From Augochlora pura (lineage: Eukaryota; Arthropoda; Insecta; Hymenoptera; Halictidae): a stretch of 64,000 bases of DNA. Shown here in pieces: positions 12,801 to 25,643 of the stretch (position 1 is its first letter; every line of letters starts with the position of its first letter). The translations under genes and the position numbers were made by a program. Below the pieces are notes generated by a model. It searched no databases and was not told the origin of the DNA. It saw only the letters and a program-made list of their open reading frames with translations. The stretch covers positions 10,103,172 through 10,167,171 of the forward strand of contig NC_135780.1 in assembly GCF_028453695.1 (NCBI RefSeq). Direction: 5' to 3'.

Positions 12801-13537
12801 ATTATGCAACGATTCTCATTGGAGAATCAAACGAATGGATATGTAAGAGAATTTTTATAATTGTTATTAGACTACGAATTATTTATGGGATTTATAAGCA
12901 TTTATGTCATTCGCAGACTTTAAAATGCAAGAAAACGTTGAAACTGAGTTTAATAGCTAGCTAAGTTTAATTTTTAATAAATTCTCGTTACAGTAATTTA
13001 TCTTTCAGTCGGCGAAAGAAACATTGTCAAATGACGTAGAAAAATAAAAATTTTTATAAAGATCGTTGCTAATAAAAATGATGGAAAACAGTCAGCAGAA
13101 CGTGTACGTACGTTCGAATGTATGATGTTGCATGATATACGATGCGTGCTCCAAATGTATTGTTCAGTTGTCGTCGATATTTCTTGATTGAAAAACGTCC
13201 GCGCTGTTATCGATTTCCTGTCCACACCTTCGCGAATTGTATTATATTAAACGTTATTCGTAAAACTCTGCGCATTTGTTAAAACAATAAATCTACCGGC
13301 GCGAGTCAAACGATTCATTTCGTATTTCTTATTTAAGGATTATCGAGGTTCTAAGAATATTTCTATGAAAAAATTGATGCAACAAATTTATCTGTTCAAA
13401 CATTTAATCTCATAACTATTGTACAGTATCTAAATAAATTCAATCGCCTCATTTTTATATGGAAAATGGTTGGTAGTTGGTAGGTAGATTGTAGATAAAA
13501 AAAAAGGTTGTTAAAACAATAAAAATGTAATTTTTAT
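9899..13537. other. Long non-coding stretch with a CpG-dense block
   Basis: The first part (10.2-11.1 kb) is AT-rich. From about 11150 to 11950 the sequence is CpG-dense, with a CG run at 11532-11550, GACGAGACGCGACG-type repeats near 11690-11715 and a CA repeat at 11906-11922. Such a block could be a promoter region, but there is no adjacent exon to anchor it. From 12.0 to 13.5 kb it is ordinary AT-rich DNA. I see no gene. Confidence 0.55.
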
Positions 13538-13784
13538 TTAACCCTTTGCGGGCGAATGGCGACTCTTACGCGCCACTAAAAATTATCATGCCACGTTTTA
13601 AAATAATCTTTATCAGATTTACTATTATTTAAAAAATTGTTAAGAGCTGTTATCTGTTACATAAGTCATAAAATTCAATTTTATAATGTATAAAATGCTC
13701 CAGGTTATATAAAATGGAAACAATGTAACTCTGAAGAAATATTTTGGATTTCCAGTTAAAATGGCTCCGACTGCAAAGGGTTAA
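13538..13784. mobile_element. piggyBac-like MITE
   Basis: A 247-base element begins TTAACCCTTTGCGGGCGAA and ends CCGACTGCAAAGGGTTAA, with TTAA at both boundaries. The right-hand part (TTTCCAGTTAAAATGG) resembles the family at 21285-21533, so it is a diverged member. Confidence 0.85.
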
Positions 13785-15004
13785 TTTTGTCAAAATGTAA
13801 AAAATGGTTATAAATAGGTTACAAACAGGTTATGGATAGGTTGTAGACAGTATAGAAATAGGTTTTCAAAAAATTTGCAACCCGGTGTTCGAATAGTCTC
13901 AAAGAAATTTTTGAATAAAAGAACAGAGAATATTCAGGTTATGTCAGGTTATGTTATATTCAGGTCTGTAAAAATCAAATCGGTTGAAAGTATTGCCCCG
14001 GCTGATCCACGATCGAGCGGAAGCGGCTGTGACTCGCGCGTGACCGAAGATCCAGAGTCTAGGAACAACAATCGGTCGGAGTGCTCGGCATTCGGGCAAA
14101 GCAGATCTAAATTGCTGCAATCGTGTGCATCCCCCGTTCTGGCCGGGAGAGGGGGGGAGGGGAGGGGGTGCCCGGGTAGAGACGTTTCACGCCCGACGAG
14201 TACACCGGGTTTCGATTACCCGGTCGTCGTTTATCAAGCCGGCGATCAGACAAAGGACAGTTGCGACCGAGCCGATTGACGGACGCGCTGTGATCGAGAG
14301 CCAAAGGGAAACCAGGCCAGCCGAGGCGGCGGCGGCGGCGGCGGCCAATGATAACAACGTTCCGGTGACACGCCGTTCGACTCGTAATGAGTCCGACACC
14401 GTTAACTGCCGCGAACAACCGCCCCGGATCCGAATTCCTTTGCGTTCCCGCTACCCGTCGACGAGCGACGCCGGCCGCCGCAAAAGCTTCCGTTCCGCGG
14501 ACGAAAAAGCCCCTCCTCTCCCCCCCCCTCTCCTCCCCGGAGGGGGCGGCGCCGGGACGTCATTAAAACTTGCCCGCGAGTCGTTCCCGCCGCGAGCCGG
14601 ATACGCGTGGAATTCTAGCCAGACGTGTTTTGCCACGGAACTTCCTCCCGCGCGCTCAATGTCGGCTGAAATTGCTAATCCCTAACTGTTTCCTGTGGAA
14701 CTTTCGTCCTCTGCCTCGCCGCCGCGCGCCCGTTACTCTCCTACACCGACCGTTTACTTTGGGGAGATGCAGGCCACATGACAAATTAAACTAGCTTCTG
14801 TTCCGTTCGACTATTTTCACCGTTTTCGGACGCGAATAAACGTCCAGTTTTTATCAGCGCACGCTTTTTCCAAACGGAAGAGTGTGATCGTGGTATATGC
14901 TCTGTTCTACTTGTACAGGCTGCTGCGTTTGCTATTTATTTGTATTTTAGTTGTTTGTACCGGCGCGTTCTTCTTCACGGAGTCTAAAAATAGGGCAATT
15001 TGTT
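13785..15004. other. CpG-dense non-coding stretch
   Basis: At 13790-13960 several ATAGGTT/TCAGGTTATG phrases recur. From about 13990 to 14790 the DNA is CpG-rich with a GGC/GCG triplet run at 14323-14343 and a G-rich/C-rich pair at 14145-14170 and 14515-14550. Overlapping open frames on both strands (up to 186 codons) come from the lack of stop codons in GC-rich DNA. No domain or splice signal supports them. Confidence 0.55.
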
Positions 15005-15880
15005 TATTTGTCTAATGGGGGTAGGGACTTTCTACTTGGCTAATCGCGTAGAGTGCTATTCTACTTGTCTGACCAATTCGACTCTTTTATTTCAGTGTGT
15101 AATTATTTCGTTATGTTTGCTGGATTGATAATATTATTGTCGAATAATATATGGTGTCGTTATAATTGTCTGGCTATTCACTGGATATTTCACTTGTCTC
15201 TACACATAATGGATGATCTACTGTGTCGTCTGAGTATGCGCTGGGATTTTCCACTCGTACCACTGTACATAATTACGTTCTACCTGTCTGACTGCACACG
15301 AGAGTTTCCTACTTGTCTGACTTTATCCGGGGTTGTCCTACTTGTCTAATTGTACGTCAAGATATGTTACTTGTCTGACTCTACACCAGGGTATTCTACT
15401 TGTCTGACTCTAAACTAGAATATCCATTTGACTGATCATACATTGTTTCGTTAAATTCGTTGGAGTGATAAAATGATTAACTAATAATATACGGTGTCAT
15501 TATAATTGTCTAATTATTCTGTGGATATTCGACTTGTCTGATTATTCTGTGGATATTCCACTTGTCCGATTATTCTGTAGATATTCCACTTGTCCGATTA
15601 TACTGTGGATATTCCACTTGTCTGATTGTTCTCCGGATATTCCACTTGTCTGTACACATAATGGATATTTTACTGTGTAGTCTGACTATACATCGGGATT
15701 TTCCACTCTTTACAATGTAAATAATTACTTTCTTCTCTGTGTCTGACTGCATACGAAAACCGACTTGTCTGACATTATGGGGAGTTGTTCTACTTGTCTG
15801 ACTCTACGCCAGGGTTTTCCACTTGTCTGACTCTACAGTAGGATATTCCACTTGTCTGACTCTAAACCAGAAAATCCCCT
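15005..15880. repeat. Degenerate tandem array with an ACTTGTCTGA box
   Basis: About 870 bases carry the phrase (C/T)ACTTGTCTGAC or ACTTGTCCGAT many times in one orientation. Between about 15505 and 15650 the unit is a regular 28-mer (for instance GGATATTCCACTTGTC plus TGATTATTCTGT). Outside that core, spacing varies and units are diverged. The region 15170-15350 recurs in diverged form at 15500-15800, so there is also a higher-order repeat of several hundred bases. The same box occurs dispersed through much of the window. Confidence 0.85.
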
Positions 15881-17689
15881 TAACCGACCATACATTGATA
15901 CATTTTATTTTTTATCAACATTCATAAAATTCGTATAATTTTCATAACAGATCGCATACTCGAAAAATATTTGCATTTTCCGATCAAGTACCGACGTCCT
16001 CTCCTATCTAATAAAATAAAAAATTCTCACGATGTGCTAACTATAAAGTAACATCTTCTACCATCCTAATCGCACACTGATAACATTCAACGCATCCGAC
16101 CAGAGATTTTCGAACACGTTTTAAATTATCTCGCGGTGTGAAATCCTCTATTTACATTGACCGCGATTGCGATCGCTATTGGCGAGAGACGCCGAAGTCG
16201 GCCACGAATGCCTTTCGGCCAAGAGGATTTAAATAAAGCCGATGGCCGGACCACGAACGGCCAAATATATTTACACGGCATCTCGCGTCCGCTCCCACAA
16301 CATAAATATTTGAGCGAACCCTCTCCCGTCCTCGTTTCGTCCGTTTTTGTTTCGCCGGGCCACCGGCTGCGGGCAGCAACCTCCCTTCCTATGGCAGTAC
16401 TCCGTTTATGCGGAGGAAAGCTCGCCGCGAAGAGCAAACGGTGTCCGCGAACGCTTTTTATTCGGCCGTCGGTCCGCGTGCCTCGCGAGGTTCGCCTGAA
16501 ACTGACGTCGACGACTGCCGCGAAAAAAACCCATAAATATTTCGTTGAGTCCATTCTTGGTGACGCTTGCTATCATAAAATTCCTGTAAATCCTGCAACA
16601 CTAAATTAACTGAACAATGTATATTTACGCTTTGAATGTAGAATTTAATTCCTTCGAGCTTTTGGCGTGCAATGTAAAATAAAGAACAGCTCTGAAATTG
16701 TTTAGAAAATTATTTTGGGCTATCTAAATATAGTTTAGTTTGTAAAAGAAATATACAACATAATTAGAACCATTAAATGACTGGACTGTATGCATTTATT
16801 TTAAAAATGAGTGTGTAAATGAATTAAAAAATATTTCTTGCTTGTTTAGTTTGCTACAATCGCTACGAAAAATTTGTACTTTGGATATTTGTTAATTTCT
16901 CAGCCAAGATTTAAATCAGCTTCTGAGTTAAAACTATAGCAAATAATACAAGGAGAGTAATGCCATGGTAAATTGCGTGCAACATGATTCAGTAAGGGAT
17001 GAACGTGTAGGCAATTTATCCGACGTATCCTAAGCGACGTTTTCGAGGGATGAAGGATTCTTAGCGTGTTATTATTTGTTTATCGTTAGGATCGCGACAG
17101 GCGCCGAGATTTAGCGGCGGTGGCTGACAGGCCGGCGCTTACTCTCGATTGCCGGCAACGACGACAATCGCGTGTCCCCCTGCCCGACGTTTATTGTTTT
17201 GTCTAACGTAGGAGAGAGAGAGAGAGAGAGAGATAGAGAGAGAGGGGGAGGCAGGGGAGGAATGGAGCTCCGACCGTGAGCGTGTCACCGCGATCGGCGC
17301 AATAATAGGAGACAGCCGTAAGAAATTCAATTACGGCCCGTTTCTCGTTGGGAAAAGCGGCGGGGGAAACTTCGGGCTTCCCTCGGGCCGTGTATTTACC
17401 GTGTGTTTGCCAAGGAAACGTCCCGGCGTTGACCGAGCAATTACGACCCGGAACACGTGATCGCCACAGAGAAAGTTCCTTTTGTCGGTCTCGAACCGAC
17501 CGCGAATTTGATTCGAGCCACCGGCGGCCGTTCCAAAGGCTTCGCCATTCCGGTTTATATTTCTCCGCACGGAGAGTTCCCTGCTGGGAGACAGTCGATA
17601 TTCACCTAAGAATTATGATTCCTCCTGTTTCGGCCTCTTTGCTCTTATATACACGTGTGTGTGTGTGTGCGTCCTGTCCGACCAGATAC
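15881..17689. other. Non-coding stretch, no gene seen
   Basis: AT-rich, then CpG-rich at 16130-16510 and 17080-17590. A GA microsatellite occupies about 17213-17244 and a GT repeat about 17656-17670. The 150- and 238-codon open frames that begin in these segments have no recognisable protein features; the longer one runs into a TTA repeat. Confidence 0.55.
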
Positions 17690-18130
17690 CGATATGTTCC
17701 ACTTGTGTACTCTGGGTTCTACCTTGTCAATCTACCTGCCTGGCGTAGAGAATTTCTGAGGAACTATCTACGTTCTGTAGAACATTGTTTTGTTGAGAAC
17801 ATTGTTCCATGGATGAGAATTATTGTATATTATATTATTAGTTTATGTTATTGTATATTGTATTATATTATTATATTATTGTATGTTATATTATATTGCT
17901 ATGTTTTTGTATATTATGTTATATTATTACGTTATTCTATATTATATTATATTATTCTATACTATATTATATTATTATATTATTGCATTTTTAATTTTCG
18001 TTCGAAAAGAGGGCTAGAGTTTTTCTATTCATTTTTATTGCAATATGATCTTATTGAATTTTAGACGTGTTTTAAATTCGTAAATATATTACGGCTGACT
18101 AGTGACTGTCATATTCTACTCATGTTATTA
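17690..18130 (+). repeat. Relic repeat unit interrupted by a TTA-rich microsatellite
   Basis: The flanks (CCGATATGTTCCACTTGTG near 17690 and TTTATTGCAATATGATC near 18033, then CTGACTAGTGACTGTCATAT near 18095) match parts of the repeat at 28814-29640 in the same order. Between them, 17820-17990 is a degenerate run of TATATTATATTATTG phrases. This is a decayed copy of the dispersed family with a microsatellite grown inside. Confidence 0.65.
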
Positions 18131-21100
18131 TCAGACCGCAAATTGTACATCACTCAGGAAAAATCAGAAAAGGAAATGCAATGCTGTGAAGACATTTGAA
18201 AGGTTTGAAATTGCAGCAGCGTTACTGTTAAACTATTGAAATTTATAGTCAAAGAAATTAACGTCTGCATCTGGTATTTAATACAGTTTTTATTCTGCAT
18301 AAAGATCGACGGTCTAATTATTATATTCTTTATCGTTATATGAGATAATTTAAAATTATCTAATTAAATTATTAATTTAAAAATAAATGCAGTGGGAGAA
18401 ATAAAAATTGTTTGGTCCTGTTAGGGAAAATATTAAGATCAAATAAGTGGTAATCAACGTAGGACAAGTGGTTAATATTCGGAACCATGCCTTGTCTGAC
18501 TAGCGATCGATTTTTTCCACTTACTTCTATTACAATTTGCTTATTTTCTATGACAAAACGACTACAATTGTATTTTATTCATCCTCTAACGATGACGTAT
18601 AATTATATTCTGCCTGATCAAAGACTGGCATGCGCCACTTTTCGAAGTAAAACGTCCATTTAAATAAAGATCGCTGAAACAGAAAATATCAATTTCCTTT
18701 CACAACGAGAACGAATTAACCGGAACCAGCCGAGAAATCCTGAATCTTCGATCCCGCGAAAAACGAAGAATCCCGTCGTTTCAACAGGGTCCCAAGAATT
18801 CCGCGAAAACACCAGCCATCCCCTCGTTTCGTTGTGGCTATCAGGCATTCCATGAAAATCGAACAACGGCGTAAATACTTGAGCGCATACCTCGGAGCCA
18901 ATTCCCCGGAACCAAGGAAGCTGGAAACAATGGTAACGCGCCGACGGGATCCCGGTTCTAATCGTTCGATAAAAATTTTATTCGAAAAAATAAAAATTCC
19001 GTTCGAAAAGAAATATCAAAGTTTTCCCCTTTCGTCTGATTTCTACGAAAAAAGAAGAAGAAGAGGAGCGAAAGAGCCGGCTGCTGTCGTCGACACGCTC
19101 GCACTCGACACATTTTATTAGCCGGGCTTATTAGGTTACCGGATCCATCTCGCAGCGGGTGGATGCATAACTCGCCGGTGGGGTTCGGGTGGTGGGTGGG
19201 TGGGTGGGGGGTATTGCGAAGAGAGGGGCGGACCGGTCGAAGGACAAGAAAAGGGAGAGAAACGCAAGGTAGGAGGGCGCGGAGCAGGTGAATCCGGGTC
19301 ACGCCGGGACAGGAAGCAGTGACACCGAAACCAACCCGGCCACCCTTCGCGAACTGGGTCACCTTTCACCCTTGCACCCTTCTTCCTTCGACCGCGGGAT
19401 CCACCGTTTCCGATCGTCCCGCCGCGGGAAGAAACAGAGATTCGCCCGTATCTCCCTTGTTCCCGCCCCCCAACCCGTTCTCCCCTCGCCTGGTTGGATC
19501 TCTTTGTGGCTGACCGAAAAGGGACACGGAAAATTGCGAACGGATCAGCGATGATTTACTGGAACGATCGGCTTTGCTGTTCCGGAGCCAGCTGTACCCG
19601 ACCCGGAAGCGCCGCCATAATCGTACATCTTATAAATTATGCATCCCCTCGTATCGCCATTATTCCGTCCTCGCGGGTTTTTGGCCCGGGGGCGCGATCG
19701 ACGGTGATTCACGACGTTCGCCGTGGTTGTGATTCCGTGTGGAAATCGGGAGGACCCGGTCTATTGTGCCAGACGCGGCTTTTAGGGATTCCGTACGTGG
19801 CACCGTTTCCTATGGGGATCACCGTTTCCTAAGCTATAGTGATCTCTATACTGTGTCTCTTCTACTGTGACTGCCCATTGACGTCGGATTTTACTTATCG
19901 TGCACAAATTAAATCTCTCTTTCCTCGAATCGATATCAAAAGTGATTCTCAGAGAAAATAAACAGTCGCGTCTGACCATTGGTATCTCTTTCTACTTGTT
20001 CTGACAATTTTATCTGCTCTTCTTTTATCGACGAATAATGATTGTACGTGGATGAGAGATTCGTTATAGTTGACTCTCAGCATCCATCATTTTGGGAATA
20101 ATTAAATCGATGCAAAATAGTTAAGTTTTAATATATATTTTTTAAAACGTGACTATACAATGATTAGACGCGTCGACGTGCTGTTGTCGCCAGTGGTAGA
20201 AGAAGTCGTGTTTGTCGACGCCATATGAAGTCTCGTGGTCGTGCTTTTTAGTAATAATGTCCCTTAATACATATGTTATAATATTAATTAATTATAGTTA
20301 TTAATATTAAATGTAATTAATTAATATTAATATTTGTATTAAGTAGTAATAAAATCGCTTTTGGGCACCTTCTATTTGCGAGGTTGCAGAAATGTGGCAG
20401 GAGAAGTGGAAGGGGAAGTCTTCTACGTTCGAAATTATTAAATGGATATCGCGACTGAAGCATAAATTATATAATATACAATAAAATAAAATATAATATA
20501 ATACTAACATAATATAATAAAATATAATATAATACAAACGGCAGAAAGTCTAAATAAAGTCTTGCTATTCTCCTAAAGCGAAACGCGAATCCACTGTTCG
20601 AGCTCGGTATATTTAGTGTTAAATAAAATCATGTTTCTCCCGCGGCAGCAACGCTCGCGAGCATTTTCGTTAGCGTATGTACGTTTATCGGTAACTAAAC
20701 GAGCGTCTCTAAAAGCTCGTATTTTTATTGCAGTTGCATTGCCCGTCTGATTCGCCGTTCCCTGTTTCTACTCGCAGAAGATAATGGAATTACATTGTTG
20801 TTCGCCGTGGAAGCTGAATATTCTCCGTTACAGTCACGTGCATTTCTAATGCGAAACGTTTTTATTGTACTCGAGACAATGCTTTTTCTATCGTCAATGA
20901 GAAAAAGGATACTAATGCAGGCTCGTTGCATCTCTTGCACTTTTGTTTTCAGATCCTTGTTTAGCGTCGACGATCAAATATTTTATCGCGATTCAATTTC
21001 TCTTGCCGTTGTAATTTAAATAAATCTCGCGGTGATGCTACAGTTTGTGGAACGTGTTATTGAAGCTTTTATAAAGAGCTCGCGTTTTGCAGTGACCATG

Positions 21101-21284
21101 TTATTGCTTCGTAATTTTTCCAATTGCCCGAAGCGATTTATATTGTAAAAGGATGAATTGAAGTCGTATTCGAGGAGATGGCGGAGGTGGTTTTAGGGTT
21201 AAAGGGTTAACGGATAATCTGGACACGATTTAGACAATCGAATTTCATTCTGTTGAGGTTTAGTAACATTAGTTTTAATTGTTA
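18131..21284. other. Long non-coding stretch, no gene seen
   Basis: A relic of the dispersed repeat (TTGTCTGACTAGCGATCG near 18493) is present early on. CpG-rich DNA covers about 19080-19800, with a GGTGGGTG run at 19186-19207. A TAATATTAA-rich patch lies at 20275-20345 and an ATAATATAAT-rich patch at 20463-20535. Open frames over the CpG-rich part are on both strands and unsupported. Confidence 0.55.
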
Positions 21285-21533
21285 TTATCCCTTTGCACTC
21301 GAGTGGCGACTCTGCGGCGCCATTGAAGTTATTGTAACACGTTCCAAAATTATTTTTGTAGATATCGTTAATGATTAGATTAAAAAAATTGTTGAAAGTG
21401 TAACTGTTCTATGAATCACAAGACTCAATTTCATATGCATAAAATAAATTTTGTTATATCAAATGGAAATACTAGAAGTCAGAAAAATGATTTCAGATTT
21501 GCAGTTGAAATAGTTTCGAGTGCTAAGGGTTAA
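21285..21533. mobile_element. piggyBac-like MITE, inverted relative to 33.3 and 46.9 kb copies
   Basis: A 249-base element with ends CCCTTTGCACTCGAGTGGCG and TTCGAGTGCTAAGGGTTAA. The left target site has mutated to TTAT while the right is TTAA. Its GTGGCGACTC end is the right end of the 33263-33507 copy, so this insertion is in the opposite orientation. Confidence 0.85.
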
Positions 21534-21811
21534 TATTATTTTTCTAGTGGGATATTGTTAACAGGGTTTTTGACAAACACATGTAAAAGCATTCGTTATC
21601 AATGTTAATACTTTTGTAATACCATAATAGAACCAGATCGTTTTTGTCTTTCGTATTACCTTTATTTCCTTCCGTTTCTATTATTTAATAACGGAAGAAT
21701 TCAATTTGATTTCGATTTAGAAGAATTCAATTTGATTTCGATTTAGAAAAAATCAATAATTTATTAATTTAGTAGATTTTGCGTGGAATCTTTATCTGTG
21801 TAAGGGGTTAA
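21530..21811. mobile_element. TTAA-type MITE, uninterrupted copy of the outer element at 44.4 kb
   Basis: This segment shares the phrases TTTTTGTCTTTCGTATTACC, ATTTCGATTTAGAAAAAAT and the right end GTAAGGGGTTAA with 44381-44960, in the same order. It has no counterpart of the element inserted inside that copy. A 24-base phrase (GAAGAATTCAATTTGATTTC and the four bases after it) is tandemly duplicated here. Its left boundary shares a TTAA with the adjacent element at 21285-21533, so the exact left end is uncertain. Confidence 0.7.
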
Positions 21812-22446
21812 TTCGTGTTCTTGAAACGCGCCGAGTACGGAGTCCGGCTCGAGCGGCGCCGAAGGAAGGAACGCGGGCGGCGCGGTAACAATACGAAAAA
21901 GCCGGAGTCGCGCGTTGTCGCTGCCGCGAGTGAACAATTTAATCGTATTAGCCCGTGTACCCGGCCTAACGGAGTTTGGGAATTGTTTTGAATAAATGAC
22001 TGGCGGGCGCGCGCGCGCGCGTCGGAAAATATGAGAACGCGGGGGCCCCCGGAATCACGGTCGACGTGTACGGATCTAATTTTACGGTCTAATTCGCGGC
22101 GCGGCTCGCCGCGGAAAATACCCGAACGCGAAGGAATCGATCGCAACCGAGGCTGAAATAATTTTAATTACTCCTATTTTAATTAATCCTGGGTCCGCGC
22201 GAGCACCCGTTCTTCCTTCTTTTTTTTTCTCGCGTTTTTTCGGCGAAAGGAGAAACGATGCCCGCGGACGAATCGCACCGGTCCCGTAACAATGGCCACG
22301 CGGCCTCGTTAAAAACACAACGGAACGCACGTCTAATTAATTTTAATCACGGTTGTATTTCATATGAATCGAACGTCGAACATGGCGGCGACTAGCAAAA
22401 AAATCTCGGCGCCCCGGCAGAATTCATTATCGGCGCGTTCTATGCT
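21812..22446. other. CpG-rich stretch, no gene seen
   Basis: CpG-rich with a CG run at about 22005-22021 and a T run near 22220. No open frame shows protein-like character. Confidence 0.55.
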
Positions 22447-22720
22447 TACAGTCGGACCCATAAGTATTCGTACCCTGGTTGCTTCTAAGAGAAATCTGTT
22501 GAAATCAAGGGATGCGTGTGAAATTTTTCAATAAACTTCTTTTTATCTTATTTAATATTTTTCGGTGTGAAGGAAGCCTAATTCAGAACTAGAATTAAAA
22601 AATATACGGAGTGGGCAAACTCTCGAAGAAGTTTATTGTAAAATCTTACATGCATCCCTTCGTTTCAACAGATTTCTCTTATAACCAATGAGGGTACGAA
22701 TACTTGTGGGACCGACTGTA
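22447..22720. mobile_element. Tc1/mariner-like MITE with very long inverted repeats
   Basis: A 274-base element bounded by TA on each side. The left arm starts CAGTCGGACCCATAAGTATT and the right arm, read on the other strand, starts CAGTCGGTCCCACAAGTATT. The match continues for about 95 bases per arm with scattered differences, including a shared AAGAGAAATCTGTTGAAA block, leaving a short centre. TA targets and CAGT tips are characteristic of the Tc1/mariner superfamily. There is no room for a transposase. Confidence 0.9.
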
Positions 22721-23882
22721 CGTCTGCGAGAAGGCGCGAGATTTGCGAACAATAAATTCGCTTCGGATCCTGCGAACACTGTCCGACGATGAACGGACCC
22801 GTTCCACCGAGTTGCTCGCCTAAAACCAGTCGAAGCTGGTATCGTGATTAACTTCGCCATATTTTCCTGCGAATTCCTATACGAGCGCCTGACTACGTAC
22901 AGACCTAATCTACTGGATCCGATTCTGGAATTTCTCGCATAGTCGGCGGGAAATAATTCTGCAGTTAACGCGAGGCGCGCGGAGATCGCGTAGACTGGAA
23001 GAGCGTGTACATGAAGTGCAGGGGACTACGGACGTCGACGGTGGTGCTTACTATGGTGCGTTACTATACCGGCGAAATGGAAAAGAAAATGCCGGGATCC
23101 GATCGGAGACAAAGTGCAGGGTATGCTCGTACAGTTTCGTCGATCCGATTGTTCCCAATTAGCTCCAATTGCCAGACTGTCGGCAACATTATCGACGATT
23201 TAATCAATAGCAGCATCCACGCCGCTGCCGCGTCCCAGCACGCTCCGGAGGAGTTGCTATAATTAATCCAGTCATGCGCCGGCGGGGCTTACCGAAGAAA
23301 ACCCTCGGAGCACGTACAGGACTTTCCAGAAATTAATCTCGCCGCGCCACCGGAATCGCGTCACGTTCTCGCAGTGCGCCGATCGCTCTGAAACAGGACG
23401 ACTCCGGGCTACCGATTGGTTGTCTGTCCATTGCAAACAGATTCACTTCCATAATCCATGCGCCGTGTTACGATAGCGTCGATAAATCCAAGACGGACTC
23501 TCGCGGTTCATGAGACCCTTCGTGAAAGTCACGGTAAAAAAGAAATTCGTTGACAGAGATGTTCCTTATGGTAAAATAACAAATTAATAATAATATTGGT
23601 AATATTTATTTCTATTTGTGATTTTGCTATTTGCAATATCACCATTTGGGATTTTATAAGTCCGTGGGATTGTTTGATTTGCGGACTGTATTTCGTAGAA
23701 CACGATTTCAATATCAAAAAGTGGCTGTGCCATTAAATTACTAAATTGTCTGATTTATGATGGATTATTCTACTGCTCCGTTCTTTTTTTTTCATTGCAT
23801 CAGTTGCGTGATCTATCACGACTGAGTCTGCTTGATCTATATTACTTTTTCAAGCTCATTCGAAAAATATATTTGACTGTCG
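22721..23882. other. Non-coding stretch, no gene seen
   Basis: Mixed-composition DNA with no supported gene. A relic GTCTGATTTATGATGG followed by ATTCTACTG near 23749-23775 belongs to the dispersed repeat family. Confidence 0.55.
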
Positions 23883-24238
23883 AGTTAATTCTTATATGAA
23901 TGTCTGACTTATTTCAGTCTGTACCACTGATACTTTAATTTATCCTTGAATTTGGATTATTTCTAGTACATTTGTATTATATTCTTGATTTTATGAATCT
24001 ATTAAATATTATTTCCATCTCCTCGTTTTATTATTCCGACGTAATGACCGAATAAATTCTGATATAATGTCTGACGTATTTCAATCTATACCACTGATAT
24101 TTTAATTTATCCTTGAATTTGAATTATTTCTAGTATATTGGTATTATATTCTTGATTTTATGAATCTATTAAATATTATTTCCATCTCCTCGTTTTATTA
24201 TTCCGACGTAATGACCGAATAAATTCTGATATAATGTC
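23883..24238 (+). repeat. Tandem duplication, 168-base unit
   Basis: Two consecutive copies start at about 23883 and 24051, with a third start at about 24218 that soon diverges. Shared phrases include ATGTCTGACNTATTTCA, TTTAATTTATCCTTGAATTT and CCATCTCCTCGTTTTATTAT. The unit opens with the GTCTGAC box of the dispersed family. Confidence 0.9.
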
Positions 24239-24659
24239 TGGCGTATAATTCCATCAATGTCTGACGAATTTCAGTCCACGCTACTGGCAGCTTCGTTTAC
24301 ATTTCTTTGCGTCGAGTATTTACTCGTGAATTCAGGCATCGCGAACTCCCCGCGTTCCTTCAGCGATTTCCACGGTATCGATCGAGACGGTTCCTTTAAT
24401 TATATCGTGCAACGGACAAAGACCGGCCCGAAAACTTCAACCTTCAAAGGCGGAATACTTCCAAGGGAACTTTTTCACGGACGAACGCGCCGAGCCGGCC
24501 ACGGGTTGAACCTCGTCCCGCGAACACGGTCGTGAACCGTCGGCGCGTGTAATCGCGACCCCCAACGATTCTTACGAAACGGCGACGAAATTTTCGTGTT
24601 CGACGAAACGATTGCCAATTAATTTTCTTTTAATCGAACGCCTCGAAATTGAAAACTGC

Positions 24660-24705
<46 letters not shown>

Positions 24706-25643
24706 TCGTCGGCACGACACGGCGAGCTTCGACAACGATTGCTTCTTCCACGGAACAACGGGGACGTGGATGGCACTCGGTTTCGCTTTTCGAGTCGGCT
24801 GCGCGTTAGTTTTATTGGATGCGCGATCGGGTAATCGAGATGCGCGGCCGCGGCACTCGTAAACCCTAATATCTCCTACGGGTGTAATAATCGTTTTATT
24901 CCCCGGACCGCGAACACCGATATTGCTCCTTAACTCGGGGGAAATGAAACCGGTTCGAGCCCTTGTCTCCCGCTTTGAGCGGACCGGGTTTACAATAAAT
25001 GCAACGCGCGTCAACTTTGCTCTCGCGCCGCGACGCTGGAAATATTTTCCGAAGCGTTTCGTTCCCGATTGGACTTCTCTCGTTCAACTTGTTAACGTAA
25101 TGGAATCTGGTGTAAATACTAGTAAAAGCACGGTCACTCGGTTACAGTTTCAGACTTCATTTTTACCCTTTCGAACGGTCCACCACTTCTAATTATTTTA
25201 ATAAGTTTCACCTTCGGAGAGAAATATTTTTATTAATTTTTACGTCTTTGAGGTTTCGTATTTGATCTAATTATGTTCGTATAAATAGATATAAATATAA
25301 TGCTTGAAACATGCGGTCTAATCAACATTAAAAATTGTCGTAAAAGCACAGTTACTCGGTTACAGTTTCAGACTTAATTTTAACCCTTCCAAACGTTCCA
25401 CCAGCTTTTAATTATTTCAATAAATTGTACCATCATAAAGATATTTATTAATTCCTTTCTCATCGAGGTTTCGTATTTATCCTAATTATTTTCATAAAAA
25501 TACAAATAAATATAATGCTCGGACCTGGCGGTTTAGTCAACATTAAAAACTGTCGTGTCACGTTAAAAAATAATTTCACCCGCATAAAAAGCCTCGAGTT
25601 GTATGAAATTAAAGTATCACGCGCGAAAAAAGAAACTTTTTTA
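24239..25643. other. Non-coding stretch, no gene seen
   Basis: A GA microsatellite lies at about 24667-24702. A segment at about 25115-25300 (ACTCGGTTACAGTTTCAGAC, then ATTTTAACCCTT) recurs at about 25344-25530, a diverged direct duplication with a period near 229 bases. No gene is supported. Confidence 0.6.

Noticed and set aside
14125..14685. 186-codon frame in CpG-dense DNA
   Set aside because: Frames of similar length are open on both strands because GC-rich DNA has few stops; a GCG run gives poly-Ala. No supporting splice or domain evidence.
17348..18064. Longest open frame in the window (238 codons, plus)
   Set aside because: Its second half is a translation of a TTA microsatellite and its first half of CpG-rich DNA. 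No motif, no splice signal, and it crosses relic repeats.
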